NCBI GenBank assembly: GCA_000023725.1
Contig: CP001673.1
Span: forward strand, 2,676,342 to 2,740,341
Source: Flavobacteriaceae bacterium 3519-10
GTDB taxonomy: Bacteria; Bacteroidota; Bacteroidia; Flavobacteriales; Weeksellaceae
Length of the DNA stretch: 64,000 nucleotides
Direction: 5' to 3'
How positions within the stretch are numbered: the first letter of the stretch is position 1; each line of letters opens with the position of its first letter. Shown here piece after piece: positions 8,205 to 17,943 of the stretch. The notes below the pieces were generated by a model that searched no databases, was not told where the DNA came from, and was given only the letters and a program-made list of their open reading frames with translations. The position numbers and the translations under genes were made by a program.

Positions 8205-10010
8205 TTAATTTGGTTTCGGTGGCGGTGGCAGCTCAGGCAGAACTGTTTGCTTCAGGACCTCGGGTAATGTGATGTTTGATTTTAAAATTTTGCCTGAATG
8301 ATCCACTTGATAATAATCCCGGCCTTTTCGCGCAAAAATTCTGAGTTCGTTACTCCTGGGATCATAAACATCTAAAAGACTGGGATAAATCTGGTCAAAA
8401 ACAAACGGACAGAGTACTTTTCCGCTTTCATCTATTATTCCTGCCTTTTTATTTCTTTTAGCAAAAATTAACCCGTTTACGTACTTGAACTCATCATAGA
8501 CTGGAGGTATCGTAATTTTGAAAGTGTTTTCATCAATCAGGCCGGTCTTGCCATCTTTTATAATAAACTTTGATACTCTTGGTCCATACTCAGTCCAGTT
8601 AGAGATTTCATCATATTCGAAAGGTAGAATAATTTTGTTCTGCAGATCAACAATTCCGTACTTCCCTTTTCTCTTCACGATAAATTTTAAAGGATGATTA
8701 TATATGGAGTGAATCTTCTCACCTGTAAGGATTGTTTTATGATCTAGGTTCATAACGGCATCGCCGCCCTTGTTTGATGCAATAAATAAATCCGTTTCCT
8801 CATCATCAATCTGAACGATTTCTCCGTAATCAAAAGGGATGATTACCCTATTGTTAATGCCAATGATTCCTTGTCTATTATCCTTTTTCGCGATTGAAAA
8901 TGGGTTCCGATCAAAATATAAAGTTTCATTATAAATGAACGGGACTTTAATATTTCCTTTCTGATCTACTAGACCATATCTATTTTTACCGTTTTTAAAT
9001 GAAATATATTCAGTTCCATTAACAACAGTGAGGTTAAAGTAATTCTCATCAGACTCTGCTATTTTCAATAAATCCAGATTAAGAAGTGCATATCGACCGT
9101 CCTTTTTTAGGCTGTAAAACTTTGGATTTGGATCGCCGTTGGAATTGTAATTTTCGATAGCACTATACTCTATGGGAATAACCAATCTGCCATCATTTTT
9201 CAGTATGCCGAATCTCGCCTTCTTCATTACGATAGCATTTCCGTTGGAATCGAAAGAAGTTGCAGAATCAAATCTGACTTTTGAAAATACAGGTTGCAAA
9301 TTTTTATCGAGAAAAAGATATTTTCCGTTCAATTTTACAGATGCAGGTCCGTTTTCGAAAAATGTAGTATCATCGCCTTTCCATGCCCTCTGTACCTTAT
9401 CGTATATAAATCCTGACAATTGTTTTCCCGTGTTATCAAAAAAAGCCCACTTATCGTCTTTTCTGGTGATAACCATATTATCAAGCTGCTCACTAATAAC
9501 TTGATCATAGGCAATAGGAATGATTTCTCTTCCATGTTTGTCAATAAATCCTGATTTCCCGTTTTTTGTAACCGCACTAAGATTATTTTGAGTAAAATAC
9601 TGTACTTCATCGTACAGCATCGGAATAACCACTACACCATTCTCATCAATGAAGCCCCATTTGTTGTTTTTAGAAACCGGAGCTAAACCGAAAGTAAATA
9701 TTCCTGCTTCATCATAATCACCGGACAACTTTAGATTTTTTCTGGTAATGAAAAAATCTTTACCATCGCGCTTTGCGTAGGATAAACCTTTTTCAAACGG
9801 ATTTAAGAAATCATAATCAAACGGAATCATGATCTTATTTCTGTCGTTCACAAATCCCCATTTATTGGGTTTTAAGAGCCGGATTCTTTTCCATCCAGTC
9901 TCATGATCATGCTCCTGATAAGAAATGTTGCTTTTTGATAAATCTATTGACTGACCTTCATTGGCGCATGAAAGTAAAATAAAAATCAAACAAACAAAAA
10001 AGCATCTCAT
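8205..10010 (-). CDS. WG-repeat lipoprotein
   Basis: A 601-residue protein with a lipoprotein signal (MRCFFVCLIFILLSC, lipidated Cys15). About a dozen WG repeats follow, each of the form (W/Y)GFID-x-x-G-x-hydrophobic-IP-x-x-YD. Clear copies are WGFIDENGVVVIPMLYDEV, SGFIDKHGREIIPIAYDQV and YGIVDLQNKIILPFEYDEI; others (around residues 205 and 300) are degenerate. WG repeats form beta-rich scaffolds of unknown ligand, often at the cell surface. The C-terminal end is Pro-rich (LPELPPPPKPN). The start ATG overlaps the stop of the upstream DUF2797 gene as ATGA, so translation is coupled. No enzyme motif is visible. Confidence 0.87.
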   Translation of the reverse strand: MRCFFVCLIFILLSCANEGQSIDLSKSNISYQEHDHETGWKRIRLLKPNKWGFVNDRNKIMIPFDYDFLNPFEKGLSYAKRDGKDFFITRKNLKLSGDYDEAGIFTFGLAPVSKNNKWGFIDENGVVVIPMLYDEVQYFTQNNLSAVTKNGKSGFIDKHGREIIPIAYDQVISEQLDNMVITRKDDKWAFFDNTGKQLSGFIYDKVQRAWKGDDTTFFENGPASVKLNGKYLFLDKNLQPVFSKVRFDSATSFDSNGNAIVMKKARFGILKNDGRLVIPIEYSAIENYNSNGDPNPKFYSLKKDGRYALLNLDLLKIAESDENYFNLTVVNGTEYISFKNGKNRYGLVDQKGNIKVPFIYNETLYFDRNPFSIAKKDNRQGIIGINNRVIIPFDYGEIVQIDDEETDLFIASNKGGDAVMNLDHKTILTGEKIHSIYNHPLKFIVKRKGKYGIVDLQNKIILPFEYDEISNWTEYGPRVSKFIIKDGKTGLIDENTFKITIPPVYDEFKYVNGLIFAKRNKKAGIIDESGKVLCPFVFDQIYPSLLDVYDPRSNELRIFARKGRDYYQVDHSGKILKSNITLPEVLKQTVLPELPPPPKPN

Positions 10011-10804
10011 TTAGTTAAAGTCAGTTCTATCACATACCCCTCGTGTGCGCGCACGTTGATGAAATTTCCGCTGCCCAAACACAGGTATTGCCCTTTTATG
10101 CCGGTAAGTACGCCCTCAATCTCAGGGTTTTTATCAAGTGTGCACGATGCTATCTTCTCGGGAGCTTCGTACGGGTAATCGAGGCGCAGCATCTCGTGCT
10201 CCATCGTGTAGAAATTTTGAAAGTTTTCCGGAAAATGTTGTTTAATGCGGTTGCGGAAATCGGCAAGGTCAAGATCGTCTTCAAAATCGTCTTCGAGCAT
10301 CTTTTTCCAGTTGGTTTTATCGGCGATATGTTCTTTAAGGGCCACTTCAATCATTCCGGCTTCATAGCGGTTGTCGGTTTTAGCAATCGGCAGCGCGAAC
10401 GTCGCACCCTGGTCAATCCAACGGGTTGGAAGTTGAGATTCACGCGTTACGCCCACTTTCACCTCTCCCGTGTAAGCAAGATACACGATGTGGGGAGCAA
10501 GTTGAATGCTCTGTTCTACCTCAAGGTCGCGTTCACCAATTCCAAGGTGCGCTTTCGAAAGTTCGGGCCGGATAATCGTGTCGCTTGCATACGGACTTTC
10601 GAAAAAACATCGTTTGCAGAAACCCATCCGAAAAACTTTTTCGTCGGTACCGCAGTTCACACACTCGTAACCGATGTGTTTAATTTTAATAGTTCTGCCA
10701 ATAACCTGATTCAGATTAATCAAATCATGCGACAGATTCAGGTAATATTGGATTGGTTTTCCGTTCTGAGTGGCCATTTTCAGAACCTGTCCGGTGAATT
10801 TCAT
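10007..10804 (-). CDS. DUF2797 protein with four-Cys zinc-finger-like motif
   Basis: A 265-residue soluble protein. Residues 48-66 contain C-x2-C and C-x2-C (Cys48, 51, 63, 66), a likely zinc knuckle. The following stretch VYLAYTGEVKVGVTRESQLPTRWIDQGA (about 108-135, shown here only by its ends VYLAYTG and RWIDQGA) resembles a GIY-YIG-like fold core. These features define DUF2797, whose role is unknown; nucleic-acid binding or cleavage is a reasonable inference only. It is first in the operon with the WG lipoprotein (4-base ATGA overlap) and the AsmA-like protein. It is divergent from the epimerase gene, sharing a 64-base intergenic promoter region. Confidence 0.82.
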   Translation of the reverse strand: MKFTGQVLKMATQNGKPIQYYLNLSHDLINLNQVIGRTIKIKHIGYECVNCGTDEKVFRMGFCKRCFFESPYASDTIIRPELSKAHLGIGERDLEVEQSIQLAPHIVYLAYTGEVKVGVTRESQLPTRWIDQGATFALPIAKTDNRYEAGMIEVALKEHIADKTNWKKMLEDDFEDDLDLADFRNRIKQHFPENFQNFYTMEHEMLRLDYPYEAPEKIASCTLDKNPEIEGVLTGIKGQYLCLGSGNFINVRAHEGYVIELTLTK

Positions 10805-10842
10805 AGCTAAATATTTCAGTAAATTTAATGATTTGATTTAAT

Positions 10843-10850
10843 TAAGTTTG
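10843..10850 (+). promoter_or_regulatory. -7 box of the epimerase gene
   Basis: Exact TAnnTTTG match (TAAGTTTG), 18 bases before the ATG at 10869 in the divergent intergenic region. No convincing -33 TTTG is seen at the expected distance. Confidence 0.6.
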
Positions 10851-10868
10851 TAACACTAAAACATAAAA

Positions 10869-11897
10869 ATGAATTACCTTGTTACGGGTGGAAGCGGTTT
10901 CATAGGATCCCATCTGGTGGAACATCTTCTTAAGAATGGACATTCTGTCATTAACGTGGACAATTTTGACGATTTCTACGATTACCGCATTAAAATCAAA
11001 AATACTTTATCATCTACAGGCCTCGAAACTGCATTTGCCTTTCAGGATAAAGGCCGTGATATCCAAAAGGTAATTTTCGAAACCTCATCCAGAGATTATC
11101 AGCTCTACTATCAGGATATCCGCGACAGGAGCGGGTTGCAGAAGATATTCGCCAAGCACAAAATCGACGCTGTGATCCATCTGGCGGCTCTTGCAGGCGT
11201 TCGGCCGTCTATCGAAAGGCCCGCAGATTATGAAGAGGTAAACATTAAAGGCACAATGAACCTCTGGGAAGTCTGCCGCGAACACCGCGTAAACAAAATT
11301 GTTTGTGCTTCAAGCTCAAGCGTTTACGGAAATAATGAAAAGATTCCGTTTTCTGAAACAGACTCTGTAGACGAGCCCATTTCGCCGTATGCGGCCACCA
11401 AAAGAGCCGGCGAGATTTTAGGCCATGTTTACCATCATCTATATGGGATAGACATGGTACATTTGCGGTTTTTCACGGTGTTCGGCCCGCGGCAGCGTCC
11501 GGATCTCGCAATACATAAATTCACTTCACTTATCCGAAGCAAAAACGAGATCCCTTTCTACGGCGACGGCTCAACAGCACGGGATTATACGTACATTGAC
11601 GATATTATCGACGGTATCCTGAAAACCATCACTTACCTTCACCGTAACAACGGCGTATATGAAATTTTAAACCTCGGCGAAAACCAGGTAATAACCTTAG
11701 ATGAAATGCTGAGCGCCATTGAAGAAAATCTCGAAATTATGTCGCTTAAAAAGCGCCTGCCGCTGCAGCCTGGTGATGTGCAGATTACGAATGCAGATAT
11801 CAGCAAAGCACGTGCATTAATAGGCTATAACCCCACTACCAATTTCCATATTGGCATAAAAAAGTTTGTGGAATGGTTTTTGAGAAACGGTTCATGA
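10869..11897 (+). CDS. NAD-dependent nucleotide-sugar epimerase (UDP-glucuronate 4-epimerase-like)
   Basis: Extended short-chain dehydrogenase of 342 residues. Seen: GGSGFIG at 7-13 (Rossmann NAD loop), DNFDDFYD at 31-38, HLAALAGVRPSIERP at 104-118, catalytic Ser at 149-150, and Tyr174-x3-Lys178 within SPYAATK. The DNFDDFYD and AGVRPSIE motifs favour UDP-glucuronate 4-epimerase over UDP-glucose 4-epimerase, so it probably supplies UDP-galacturonate for surface polysaccharide. It is a single gene with its own -7 box. A weak hairpin with arms AATCTTTG/CAAAGATT lies just after the stop but lacks a T run. Confidence 0.88.
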   Translation: MNYLVTGGSGFIGSHLVEHLLKNGHSVINVDNFDDFYDYRIKIKNTLSSTGLETAFAFQDKGRDIQKVIFETSSRDYQLYYQDIRDRSGLQKIFAKHKIDAVIHLAALAGVRPSIERPADYEEVNIKGTMNLWEVCREHRVNKIVCASSSSVYGNNEKIPFSETDSVDEPISPYAATKRAGEILGHVYHHLYGIDMVHLRFFTVFGPRQRPDLAIHKFTSLIRSKNEIPFYGDGSTARDYTYIDDIIDGILKTITYLHRNNGVYEILNLGENQVITLDEMLSAIEENLEIMSLKKRLPLQPGDVQITNADISKARALIGYNPTTNFHIGIKKFVEWFLRNGS

Positions 11898-11969
11898 AAA
11901 TCTTTGAAATAAAAAACAAAGATTGTTGAATATCAGCGGCAAAAACATTTTTTATGTCGCCTATTTTTA

Positions 11970-11977
11970 TACTTTTG
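11970..11977 (+). promoter_or_regulatory. -7 box of the DUF2795-like gene
   Basis: TACTTTTG, an exact TAnnTTTG match, 16 bases before the ATG at 11994. No good -33 element is visible. Confidence 0.6.
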
Positions 11978-11993
11978 CAAAAAATTAATTAAT

Positions 11994-12215
11994 ATGTACT
12001 GGACATTAGAACTGGCTTCTTACCTGAGCGACGCACCCTGGCCAATGACGAAAGCGGAACTGATTGATTATGCGATCCGCACCGGCGCACCCATGGAAGT
12101 GGTAGAAAATCTTCAGGCTATTGAGGACGAGGGAGAAATCTATGAATCCATTGAAGAAGTATGGAGCGATTATCCTACTGACGACGATTTCCTCTGGAAC
12201 GAAGACGAATACTAA
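11994..12215 (+). CDS. DUF2795-like small acidic protein
   Basis: A 73-residue protein. The N-terminal LASYLSDAPWPMTKAELIDY segment with the following helix and AIRTGAPMEVVENL matches the DUF2795 helical pattern; the tail is strongly acidic (YPTDDDFLWNEDEY). Function is unknown. It has its own -7 box and lies 111 bases upstream of secA on the same strand, separated by a modest terminator-like hairpin, so read-through into secA is possible. No membrane segment or metal site is seen. Confidence 0.85.
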   Translation: MYWTLELASYLSDAPWPMTKAELIDYAIRTGAPMEVVENLQAIEDEGEIYESIEEVWSDYPTDDDFLWNEDEY

Positions 12216-12225
12216 AATTTTCAAC

Positions 12226-12260
12226 AGGGCTTCAGGCAATTTGCTTTAGCCCTATTTTAT
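12226..12260 (+). terminator. Terminator-like hairpin between the DUF2795-like gene and secA
   Basis: Arms AGGGCT (12226-12231) and AGCCCT (12248-12253), then ATTTTATT. The 6-bp stem with a 16-nt loop is only moderately convincing. Confidence 0.5.
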
Positions 12261-12326
12261 TAACTCCTGCACTGCGGTGCCACAATTAGCCTGCTGTTTC
12301 CGCAGCCGGCGCAAAGCTAAAAACAT

Positions 12327-15300
12327 ATGGGTTTTATAGACAAAGTTCTTAAGGGTTTCCTCGGCGATAAAAATGCCACAGACCTTAAAGAAGTAAAAAA
12401 AGTAGTACTTAAAATTAAAGCTGTTGAACCGAAAATTCAGGAATTAACCGACGACGGCTTACGCGGCAAAACCGCTGAATTTAAAGAAAAAATTAAAACA
12501 GCCACCGCCACCCTTTCAGCCCAGATAGAACAAACTAACGAGCAGATAAAAAATTCTGCCAATATAGACGAGAAAGAGGAACTGTTTAATAAAATTGAGC
12601 AGCTTAAAAAAGACTCTTATCAGATTGAGGAGAAAGTATTGAACGAGATACTTCCAGAAGCATTTGCTTTACTAAAAGAAACTTCCCGAAGGTTGGCACA
12701 AAACGGAGAAATCCGCGTATCGGCCACCGATTTAGATAAAGAACTTGCAGCCACGAAAGATTTCGTCGCACTGGAAGGCGAAACCGCTGTCTGGAAGAAT
12801 CAGTGGAATGCCGCCGGAACACCGGTTGTGTGGGATATGGTTCATTACGACGTACAGTTTATTGGTGGTGTTGTGCTGCATAGCGGAAAAATTGCTGAGA
12901 TGGCCACAGGTGAAGGTAAAACCCTTGTAGGAACCCTGCCTATCTATCTTAACGCACTTACTGGCCGCGGTGTACACGTTGTGACGGTGAACGATTACCT
13001 CGCAAAACGCGACTCTGCGTGGATGGGCCCGCTTTATCAGTTTCACGGCCTTACGATTGACTGTATCGACCTTCATCAGCCCAATTCAGATGCGAGAAGA
13101 AAAGCATACCAATCCAGCATTACTTACGGTACCAATAATGAATTTGGTTTCGATTATTTAAGAGATAACATGGTTACTTCCCCTACCGAACTCGTGCAGG
13201 GAGAACTGAACTTTGCAATCGTGGATGAGGTAGATTCTGTTTTAGTAGATGACGCCAGAACGCCTTTGATTATTTCCGGTCCGGTTCCTCAGGGCGACCG
13301 CCAGGAATTTGACGTTCTTAAACCCTCAGTGGACAGAATTGTTGAAATTCAGAAAAAAACAGTTTCAGGAATTTTTAATGAAGCCAAAAAACTTATCGCG
13401 AACGGAAACACCAAAGAGGGTGGATTCAAATTATTGCAGGCTTACCGTGGTTTACCGAAATCGCGACCTTTAATTAAATTCCTTTCCGAAAGCGGAAACA
13501 AAGCCCTTCTTCAAAAAACAGAAGGCCAATACATGGCCGATAACAACAAGGAGATGCCTAAGGTTGACAAAGACCTTTATTTTGTTATCGACGAAAAAAA
13601 CAACCAGATCGATCTTACAGATAAAGGTGTGGAATATATGTCTGCCGGAAACGAAGACAAAGATTTCTTCGTTCTGAACGATATCGCGACCGAAATTGTA
13701 GAGCTGGAATCTAAAAACCTAAGCAAAGAAGAAGAATTCGAAGCGAAAGAAAAACTTTTCAGCGATTTTGCAGTAAAATCTGAAAGAGTACATACATTAA
13801 GTCAGTTACTTAAAGCATATACCTTATTTGAGAAAGACGACGAATATGTAGTGATCGACGGCGAGGTGAAAATCGTTGACGAGCAAACTGGCCGTATCAT
13901 GGAAGGCCGACGCTATTCGGACGGGCTTCACCAGGCGATTGAAGCCAAAGAGAATGTAAAAATTGAAGCGGCGACACAAACTTTCGCGACAATTACTTTG
14001 CAGAATTACTTCCGTATGTACAACAAACTTGCGGGGATGACGGGTACAGCGGAAACCGAAGCAAGCGAACTTTGGCAGATTTACAAACTCGATGTAGTGG
14101 TAATTCCAACCAACAAACCTATTATTCGGGATGACAGACAGGATCTTGTTTTCAAAACAAACCGTGAGAAATATAACGCAGTAATCGAAGAAATCGAAAG
14201 ATTGACGGCTGCCGGAAGACCGGTTCTTGTGGGAACGACTTCGGTTGAAATCTCTCAATTACTTTCAAGAGCACTTCAGCTGAGAAAAATTCAGCATAAC
14301 GTACTGAACGCGAAACTTCACGCCAAAGAAGCCGAAATTGTTGCGATGGCCGGTGGACCGGGAGTTGTAACGATTGCGACTAACATGGCAGGTAGAGGAA
14401 CCGACATTAAACTTCAGGGCGACGTAAAAGCCAACGGCGGACTTGCCATTATCGGTACAGAGCGTCACGATTCGCGCCGTGTTGACCGCCAGCTTCGTGG
14501 TAGAGCCGGCAGACAGGGAGATCCTGGAAGCTCGCAGTTTTATGTGTCACTCGAAGATAACCTGATGCGTCTTTTCGGTTCTGAAAGAATCGCGAAAATG
14601 ATGGACAGAATGGGTCATAAAGAAGGTGAAGTAATTCAGCACGGAATGATCTCAAAATCAATCGAAAGAGCGCAGAAAAAAGTTGAGGAAAACAACTTCG
14701 GAATCAGAAAAAGATTGCTTGAGTATGATGACGTAATGACGAAGCAGCGCGATGTAATTTACAAACGCAGAAAGAACGCTTTGTTCGGCGACCATTTGAA
14801 ATACGACATTTCGAACATGATTTTCGATGTTTCGCAATCCATCGTTACCAAGACCAAAGTAGACAACAATTATAAAGAATTCGAGTTCGAAATCATTAAG
14901 CATTTCACCATGGAAGCTCCTGTTTCTGAGGCAGAATTTAAGACAAAACAAATTCCGGAACTCGCTAACATCCTCTTTAACGCAGCAACCGAGGATTATC
15001 GCATGAAGCTCGAACTGTTGAAAGAAAAATCGTTCCCGATCATTGAAAATGTTTTCAATACTCAGGGATCGATGTTCAAAATGATTCAGGTTCCGTTTAC
15101 CGACGGCATCAAGACGATGACGATCGTAACAGATCTGAAACAGGCGGTAGAAACCAAATGCGATTCTCTTATTAACGATTTCGAGAAGAATATTTCACTC
15201 GCAATCATCGATGAGAACTGGAAACTTCACCTTAGAGAAATGGACGACTTGAGACGTTCTTCGCAAGGCGCGGTGTACGAGCAAAAAGATCCGCTTGTAA

Positions 15301-15398
15301 TCTACAAGCAGGAATCGTTCTATCTTTTCAGCGAAATGGTAGAAAAAGTAAACAGAGAGATCGTTTCTTTCCTCTACAAAGGCGAAATACCTTCTTAA
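12327..15398 (+). CDS. secA: SecA preprotein translocase ATPase, without C-terminal zinc motif
   Basis: The motor ATPase that drives unfolded preproteins through SecYEG. At 1023 residues it is longer than the E. coli protein (901), as is usual in Bacteroidota; extra sequence is visible as a coiled-coil-like insert near residues 58-108 and in the preprotein-crosslinking region (about 335-480). Seen: Walker A MATGEGKT at 192-199, a DEAD-type box [20 protein letters not shown] near 295-314, and the second helicase half with [27 protein letters not shown] and [18 protein letters not shown]. The protein stops at [10 protein letters not shown], so the common Cys-rich C-terminal tail (CxCxGxGxKxKxC) that binds zinc and SecB is absent. 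The ATG at 12327 is supported by the typical [13 protein letters not shown] start. Followed by its own terminator. Confidence 0.97.
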   Translation: MGFIDKVLKGFLGDKNATDLKEVKKVVLKIKAVEPKIQELTDDGLRGKTAEFKEKIKTATATLSAQIEQTNEQIKNSANIDEKEELFNKIEQLKKDSYQIEEKVLNEILPEAFALLKETSRRLAQNGEIRVSATDLDKELAATKDFVALEGETAVWKNQWNAAGTPVVWDMVHYDVQFIGGVVLHSGKIAEMATGEGKTLVGTLPIYLNALTGRGVHVVTVNDYLAKRDSAWMGPLYQFHGLTIDCIDLHQPNSDARRKAYQSSITYGTNNEFGFDYLRDNMVTSPTELVQGELNFAIVDEVDSVLVDDARTPLIISGPVPQGDRQEFDVLKPSVDRIVEIQKKTVSGIFNEAKKLIANGNTKEGGFKLLQAYRGLPKSRPLIKFLSESGNKALLQKTEGQYMADNNKEMPKVDKDLYFVIDEKNNQIDLTDKGVEYMSAGNEDKDFFVLNDIATEIVELESKNLSKEEEFEAKEKLFSDFAVKSERVHTLSQLLKAYTLFEKDDEYVVIDGEVKIVDEQTGRIMEGRRYSDGLHQAIEAKENVKIEAATQTFATITLQNYFRMYNKLAGMTGTAETEASELWQIYKLDVVVIPTNKPIIRDDRQDLVFKTNREKYNAVIEEIERLTAAGRPVLVGTTSVEISQLLSRALQLRKIQHNVLNAKLHAKEAEIVAMAGGPGVVTIATNMAGRGTDIKLQGDVKANGGLAIIGTERHDSRRVDRQLRGRAGRQGDPGSSQFYVSLEDNLMRLFGSERIAKMMDRMGHKEGEVIQHGMISKSIERAQKKVEENNFGIRKRLLEYDDVMTKQRDVIYKRRKNALFGDHLKYDISNMIFDVSQSIVTKTKVDNNYKEFEFEIIKHFTMEAPVSEAEFKTKQIPELANILFNAATEDYRMKLELLKEKSFPIIENVFNTQGSMFKMIQVPFTDGIKTMTIVTDLKQAVETKCDSLINDFEKNISLAIIDENWKLHLREMDDLRRSSQGAVYEQKDPLVIYKQESFYLFSEMVEKVNREIVSFLYKGEIPS

Positions 15399-15425
15399 GA
15401 CCATTTAAATGAACTATATCATTTA

Positions 15426-15455
15426 AACTTCTCCGTTACCGGGGAAGTTTTTTTG
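15426..15455 (+). terminator. secA terminator
   Basis: Arms AACTTCTCC and GGGGAAGTT (one G-U pair), followed by seven T, 28 bases after the secA stop. Confidence 0.85.
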
Positions 15456-15504
15456 TGAACCTAAGATGAATTTGTTGTATTTTTAATCACTAAATTATTA
15501 CTTA

Positions 15505-16473
15505 ATGGCATTAGTAGATTTGTCGAAGCAGGTCGCATTAGGCGTCGATATCGGCGGTACCAACACGAAGTTCGGCATCGTAAACCACCGCGGCGAAATT
15601 CTGGAGAAAGGACGCATGCGCACTGAAAATTTTGAGAAACCCGAAGAATTTATTGACGCACTATATAACGAAGTGGCTCCTCATCTGGCCAAACACTGCA
15701 CACATAATCAATTTGACGGAATTGGTGTAGGCGCACCTAATGCAAATTACTACACCGGCACCATTGAGCAGGCTCCCAACCTGCGTTGGAAAGGCATTAT
15801 CCCTTTCGCAGAGCTTATGACTAAAAAATTCGGTGTGCCCTGCAAAATGACCAATGATGCCAATGCTGCTGCCTACGGCGAAATGATGTTCGGGGCGGCA
15901 CGCGGAATGAAAGATTTCATCATGATGACGCTCGGTACAGGCGTTGGCAGCGGAATTATTTCCGGCGGTAAACTTATTTACGGGCACGACGGCTTCGCAG
16001 GCGAACTTGGACACACGATTGTAAAACCTGGCGGCAGAAAACACTGGAGCACGGGCTCCGAGGGCTCTTTGGAAGCATACGCATCCGCGACGGGCATTGC
16101 CATTACGGCCAAGAAAATGCGTGCTGAATTTCCGGAATCTATGCTAAACGACTATCCGGAAGAAGCCATCAATTCTAAAGTGGTGCACGAGTGTGCTAAA
16201 AAAGGCGATCCAACCGCGATTGAAGTGTTCCGCTATACCGGCCAGAAACTGGGCGAGGCTTTGGCCAATTTCGTGATGTTTTCTTCACCTGAAGCCATTT
16301 TGCTTTTTGGTGGCGTTATAAAAGCCGGCGATTTCATCTTAAAACCCACCAAACTCCACATGGAACGCAACCTTTTGCCGATTTTCAGAAACAAGGTCAG
16401 ACTTGTCTTCAGCGAACTCGACGAAGCCGATGCCGCAATCTTAGGCGCGAGCGCGTTAGTTTGGGAGAAATAA
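15505..16473 (+). CDS. ROK-family sugar kinase lacking the family zinc motif
   Basis: A 322-residue cytoplasmic sugar kinase of the ROK family, probably a glucokinase. Seen: DIGGTNTKFG at 15-24 (ATP phosphate loop), NDANAAAYGE at 117-126 (Asp118 catalytic base), LGTGVGSGII at 143-152 and Glu167/His170 of GELGH (sugar and zinc-site side). The usual ROK signature after this His, with three zinc Cys (CxCGxxGCxE), is replaced by RKHWSTGSEGSLE (178-190) with no Cys at all. Some glucokinase-like family members are metal-free, so activity is plausible. A weak -7-like TATTTTTA lies 19 bases before the start; it is monocistronic with a terminator behind it. Confidence 0.87.
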   Translation: MALVDLSKQVALGVDIGGTNTKFGIVNHRGEILEKGRMRTENFEKPEEFIDALYNEVAPHLAKHCTHNQFDGIGVGAPNANYYTGTIEQAPNLRWKGIIPFAELMTKKFGVPCKMTNDANAAAYGEMMFGAARGMKDFIMMTLGTGVGSGIISGGKLIYGHDGFAGELGHTIVKPGGRKHWSTGSEGSLEAYASATGIAITAKKMRAEFPESMLNDYPEEAINSKVVHECAKKGDPTAIEVFRYTGQKLGEALANFVMFSSPEAILLFGGVIKAGDFILKPTKLHMERNLLPIFRNKVRLVFSELDEADAAILGASALVWEK

Positions 16474-16490
16474 GAATTTTTTAAATATTG

Positions 16491-16520
16491 AATGAACATC
16501 CGGAAAGGTGTTCATTTTTG
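16491..16520 (+). terminator. Terminator of the ROK kinase gene
   Basis: Arms AATGAACA and TGTTCATT with a 10-nt loop, followed by TTT, 17 bases after the stop. Confidence 0.75.
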
Positions 16521-16616
16521 TTTGTAATTTAATTGGAGTGCATTTCCGATGGATAAACATCACATATAGTTGGCGGCATTCAAATGAAACATTCAACAGT
16601 ACTCTATAAAATCAAC

Positions 16617-17144
16617 ATGAAGAAAATTTACCTGACCTGTTTTTGGTGCTTTCTGGTCTTAGCCTGCACTACGAATCAAAAAGAAAGCCTGGCTACCGAA
16701 ATCGTTAAAGCAGAAAATCAAAAAAAATTTCCAAAATATATAGGTTGCGTATCTGACTTCGAGAAAGTATTTACGGATGGCGAAAAAGCGTCTATCACGA
16801 CGATTTTAGAGGATTATGAAACAAAAACAACCAACGAAATCGCAGTGATCTCGCTTGATGAAAATGTAGAGATACAAAATTTCGATCAATATGCGTTGGA
16901 TTTGTCCAATACCTGGGGCATCGGAAAAGCAGAGAAAAATAATGGACTGACAATCGTATTCAGTAAAAAATTAAAAAAAATAAGAATCTGCACCGGAACG
17001 GGAACTGAGAAAATATTGAATGACAAGCTTTGCGAAAAAGTACTTAATGAACAGATTCTCCCCGAATTTCGGAAAGACAATTACTATACTGGTATTGTAA
17101 ACGGCATTAACGAATTCATAAAATTGTGGGAGTTACAACAGTGA
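16617..17144 (+). CDS. TPM-domain lipoprotein
   Basis: A 175-residue exported protein. I choose ATG 16617 rather than 16584 because it places the lipoprotein signal MKKIYLTCFWCFLVLAC at the N-terminus. Residues about 35-165 match the TPM domain (VSDFEKVFTDGEKASI, then a run ending NNGLTIVFSKK and the RICTGTGTEKILND core), found in proteins linked to membrane-protein quality control or phosphatase-like activity. Single-domain lipid-anchored forms are common in Bacteroidota. No further function can be read. The DoxX-like gene follows after 104 bases. Confidence 0.8.
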   Translation: MKKIYLTCFWCFLVLACTTNQKESLATEIVKAENQKKFPKYIGCVSDFEKVFTDGEKASITTILEDYETKTTNEIAVISLDENVEIQNFDQYALDLSNTWGIGKAEKNNGLTIVFSKKLKKIRICTGTGTEKILNDKLCEKVLNEQILPEFRKDNYYTGIVNGINEFIKLWELQQ

Positions 17145-17248
17145 GTTACAACAGGTTTATTGTCGTTAAATCTCACAGGATCATAAGCGTAAAAAATGTT
17201 TAAAATAAATGAATGTAACAAAAACCAGTAAAGTTTGACTTACTCCAC

Positions 17249-17863
17249 ATGAGATATGAAAAACTTAGAGAAAACAATTTTAACCACTGGTTTATTATTC
17301 ATTTACGGTATGTACTGGGTGTTGCATTTATTCCTTCAGGTTTTACCAAGTTAGTTGGCAACAGATTTACATCCATCTCTGCCAATCATCCGATTGGATA
17401 TTTCTTTGAAGCGCTTTATCAATCCGGGTTCTACTACAATTTTATAGGATTCGCCCAGCTACTGGCCGGTTTTTTACTGATGACCCAGCGCTTTTCTACA
17501 TTAGGTAATTTAATATATTTCGGTTTAACCGTAAATATCTGCATTATTACCATAAGCCTGTCTTTTAAAGGCACCTGGATCATCACGTCGCTGATGTTGT
17601 TTGCCTCAACGGTACTGCTCATCTGGGATTATCAGAAGCTTAAGCCACTGTTTTCATATGGTTCTCTACAAAGTGTAAGACCGTATATAGAACCCTCAGT
17701 TTACTGGCAGATTGCGGGGCTTGTCTATTTCTTTTCAATAATCAGCTTGTCTGTATTTAATTTTAATACCGGATCGGGCCTGTTTGTCGCAGGATTAATT
17801 GTCGTAACATTCATCGTGTCGAATATCATGAGCTACCGCAAATACCGACAAAAAAGAAGTTAA
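17249..17863 (+). CDS. DoxX-like inner-membrane protein
   Basis: A 204-residue polytopic protein with about five to six hydrophobic segments. The first four (RYVLGVAFIPSGFTKLVGNR onward, through FIGFAQLLAGFLLMTQRF) match the DoxX/DoxD-like four-helix pattern, and one or two further helices follow a loop at 140-150. DoxX-like proteins act in redox or respiratory contexts, but the family is broad, and no heme or quinone ligand can be assigned from sequence. The neighbours (TPM lipoprotein, lipoprotein MsrA) are envelope proteins, consistent with a membrane role. Confidence 0.78.
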   Translation: MRYEKLRENNFNHWFIIHLRYVLGVAFIPSGFTKLVGNRFTSISANHPIGYFFEALYQSGFYYNFIGFAQLLAGFLLMTQRFSTLGNLIYFGLTVNICIITISLSFKGTWIITSLMLFASTVLLIWDYQKLKPLFSYGSLQSVRPYIEPSVYWQIAGLVYFFSIISLSVFNFNTGSGLFVAGLIVVTFIVSNIMSYRKYRQKRS

Positions 17864-17943
17864 TGTAAAGATGATGTGCAAACGAAAAATGTGATCAGTT
17901 ATATCTTATTGAAATTTTTATGATAGAAAACCGTTATCAGTTC

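Noticed and set aside
10043-10810. 255-codon plus-strand frame opposite the DUF2797 gene
   Set aside because: Antisense to a gene with conserved Cys motifs, and without its own motifs; explained by codon bias of the minus-strand gene.
11898-11940. Hairpin AATCTTTG/CAAAGATT after the epimerase gene as terminator
   Set aside because: The stem is weak with a 10-nt loop and lacks a T run, so termination is not supported.
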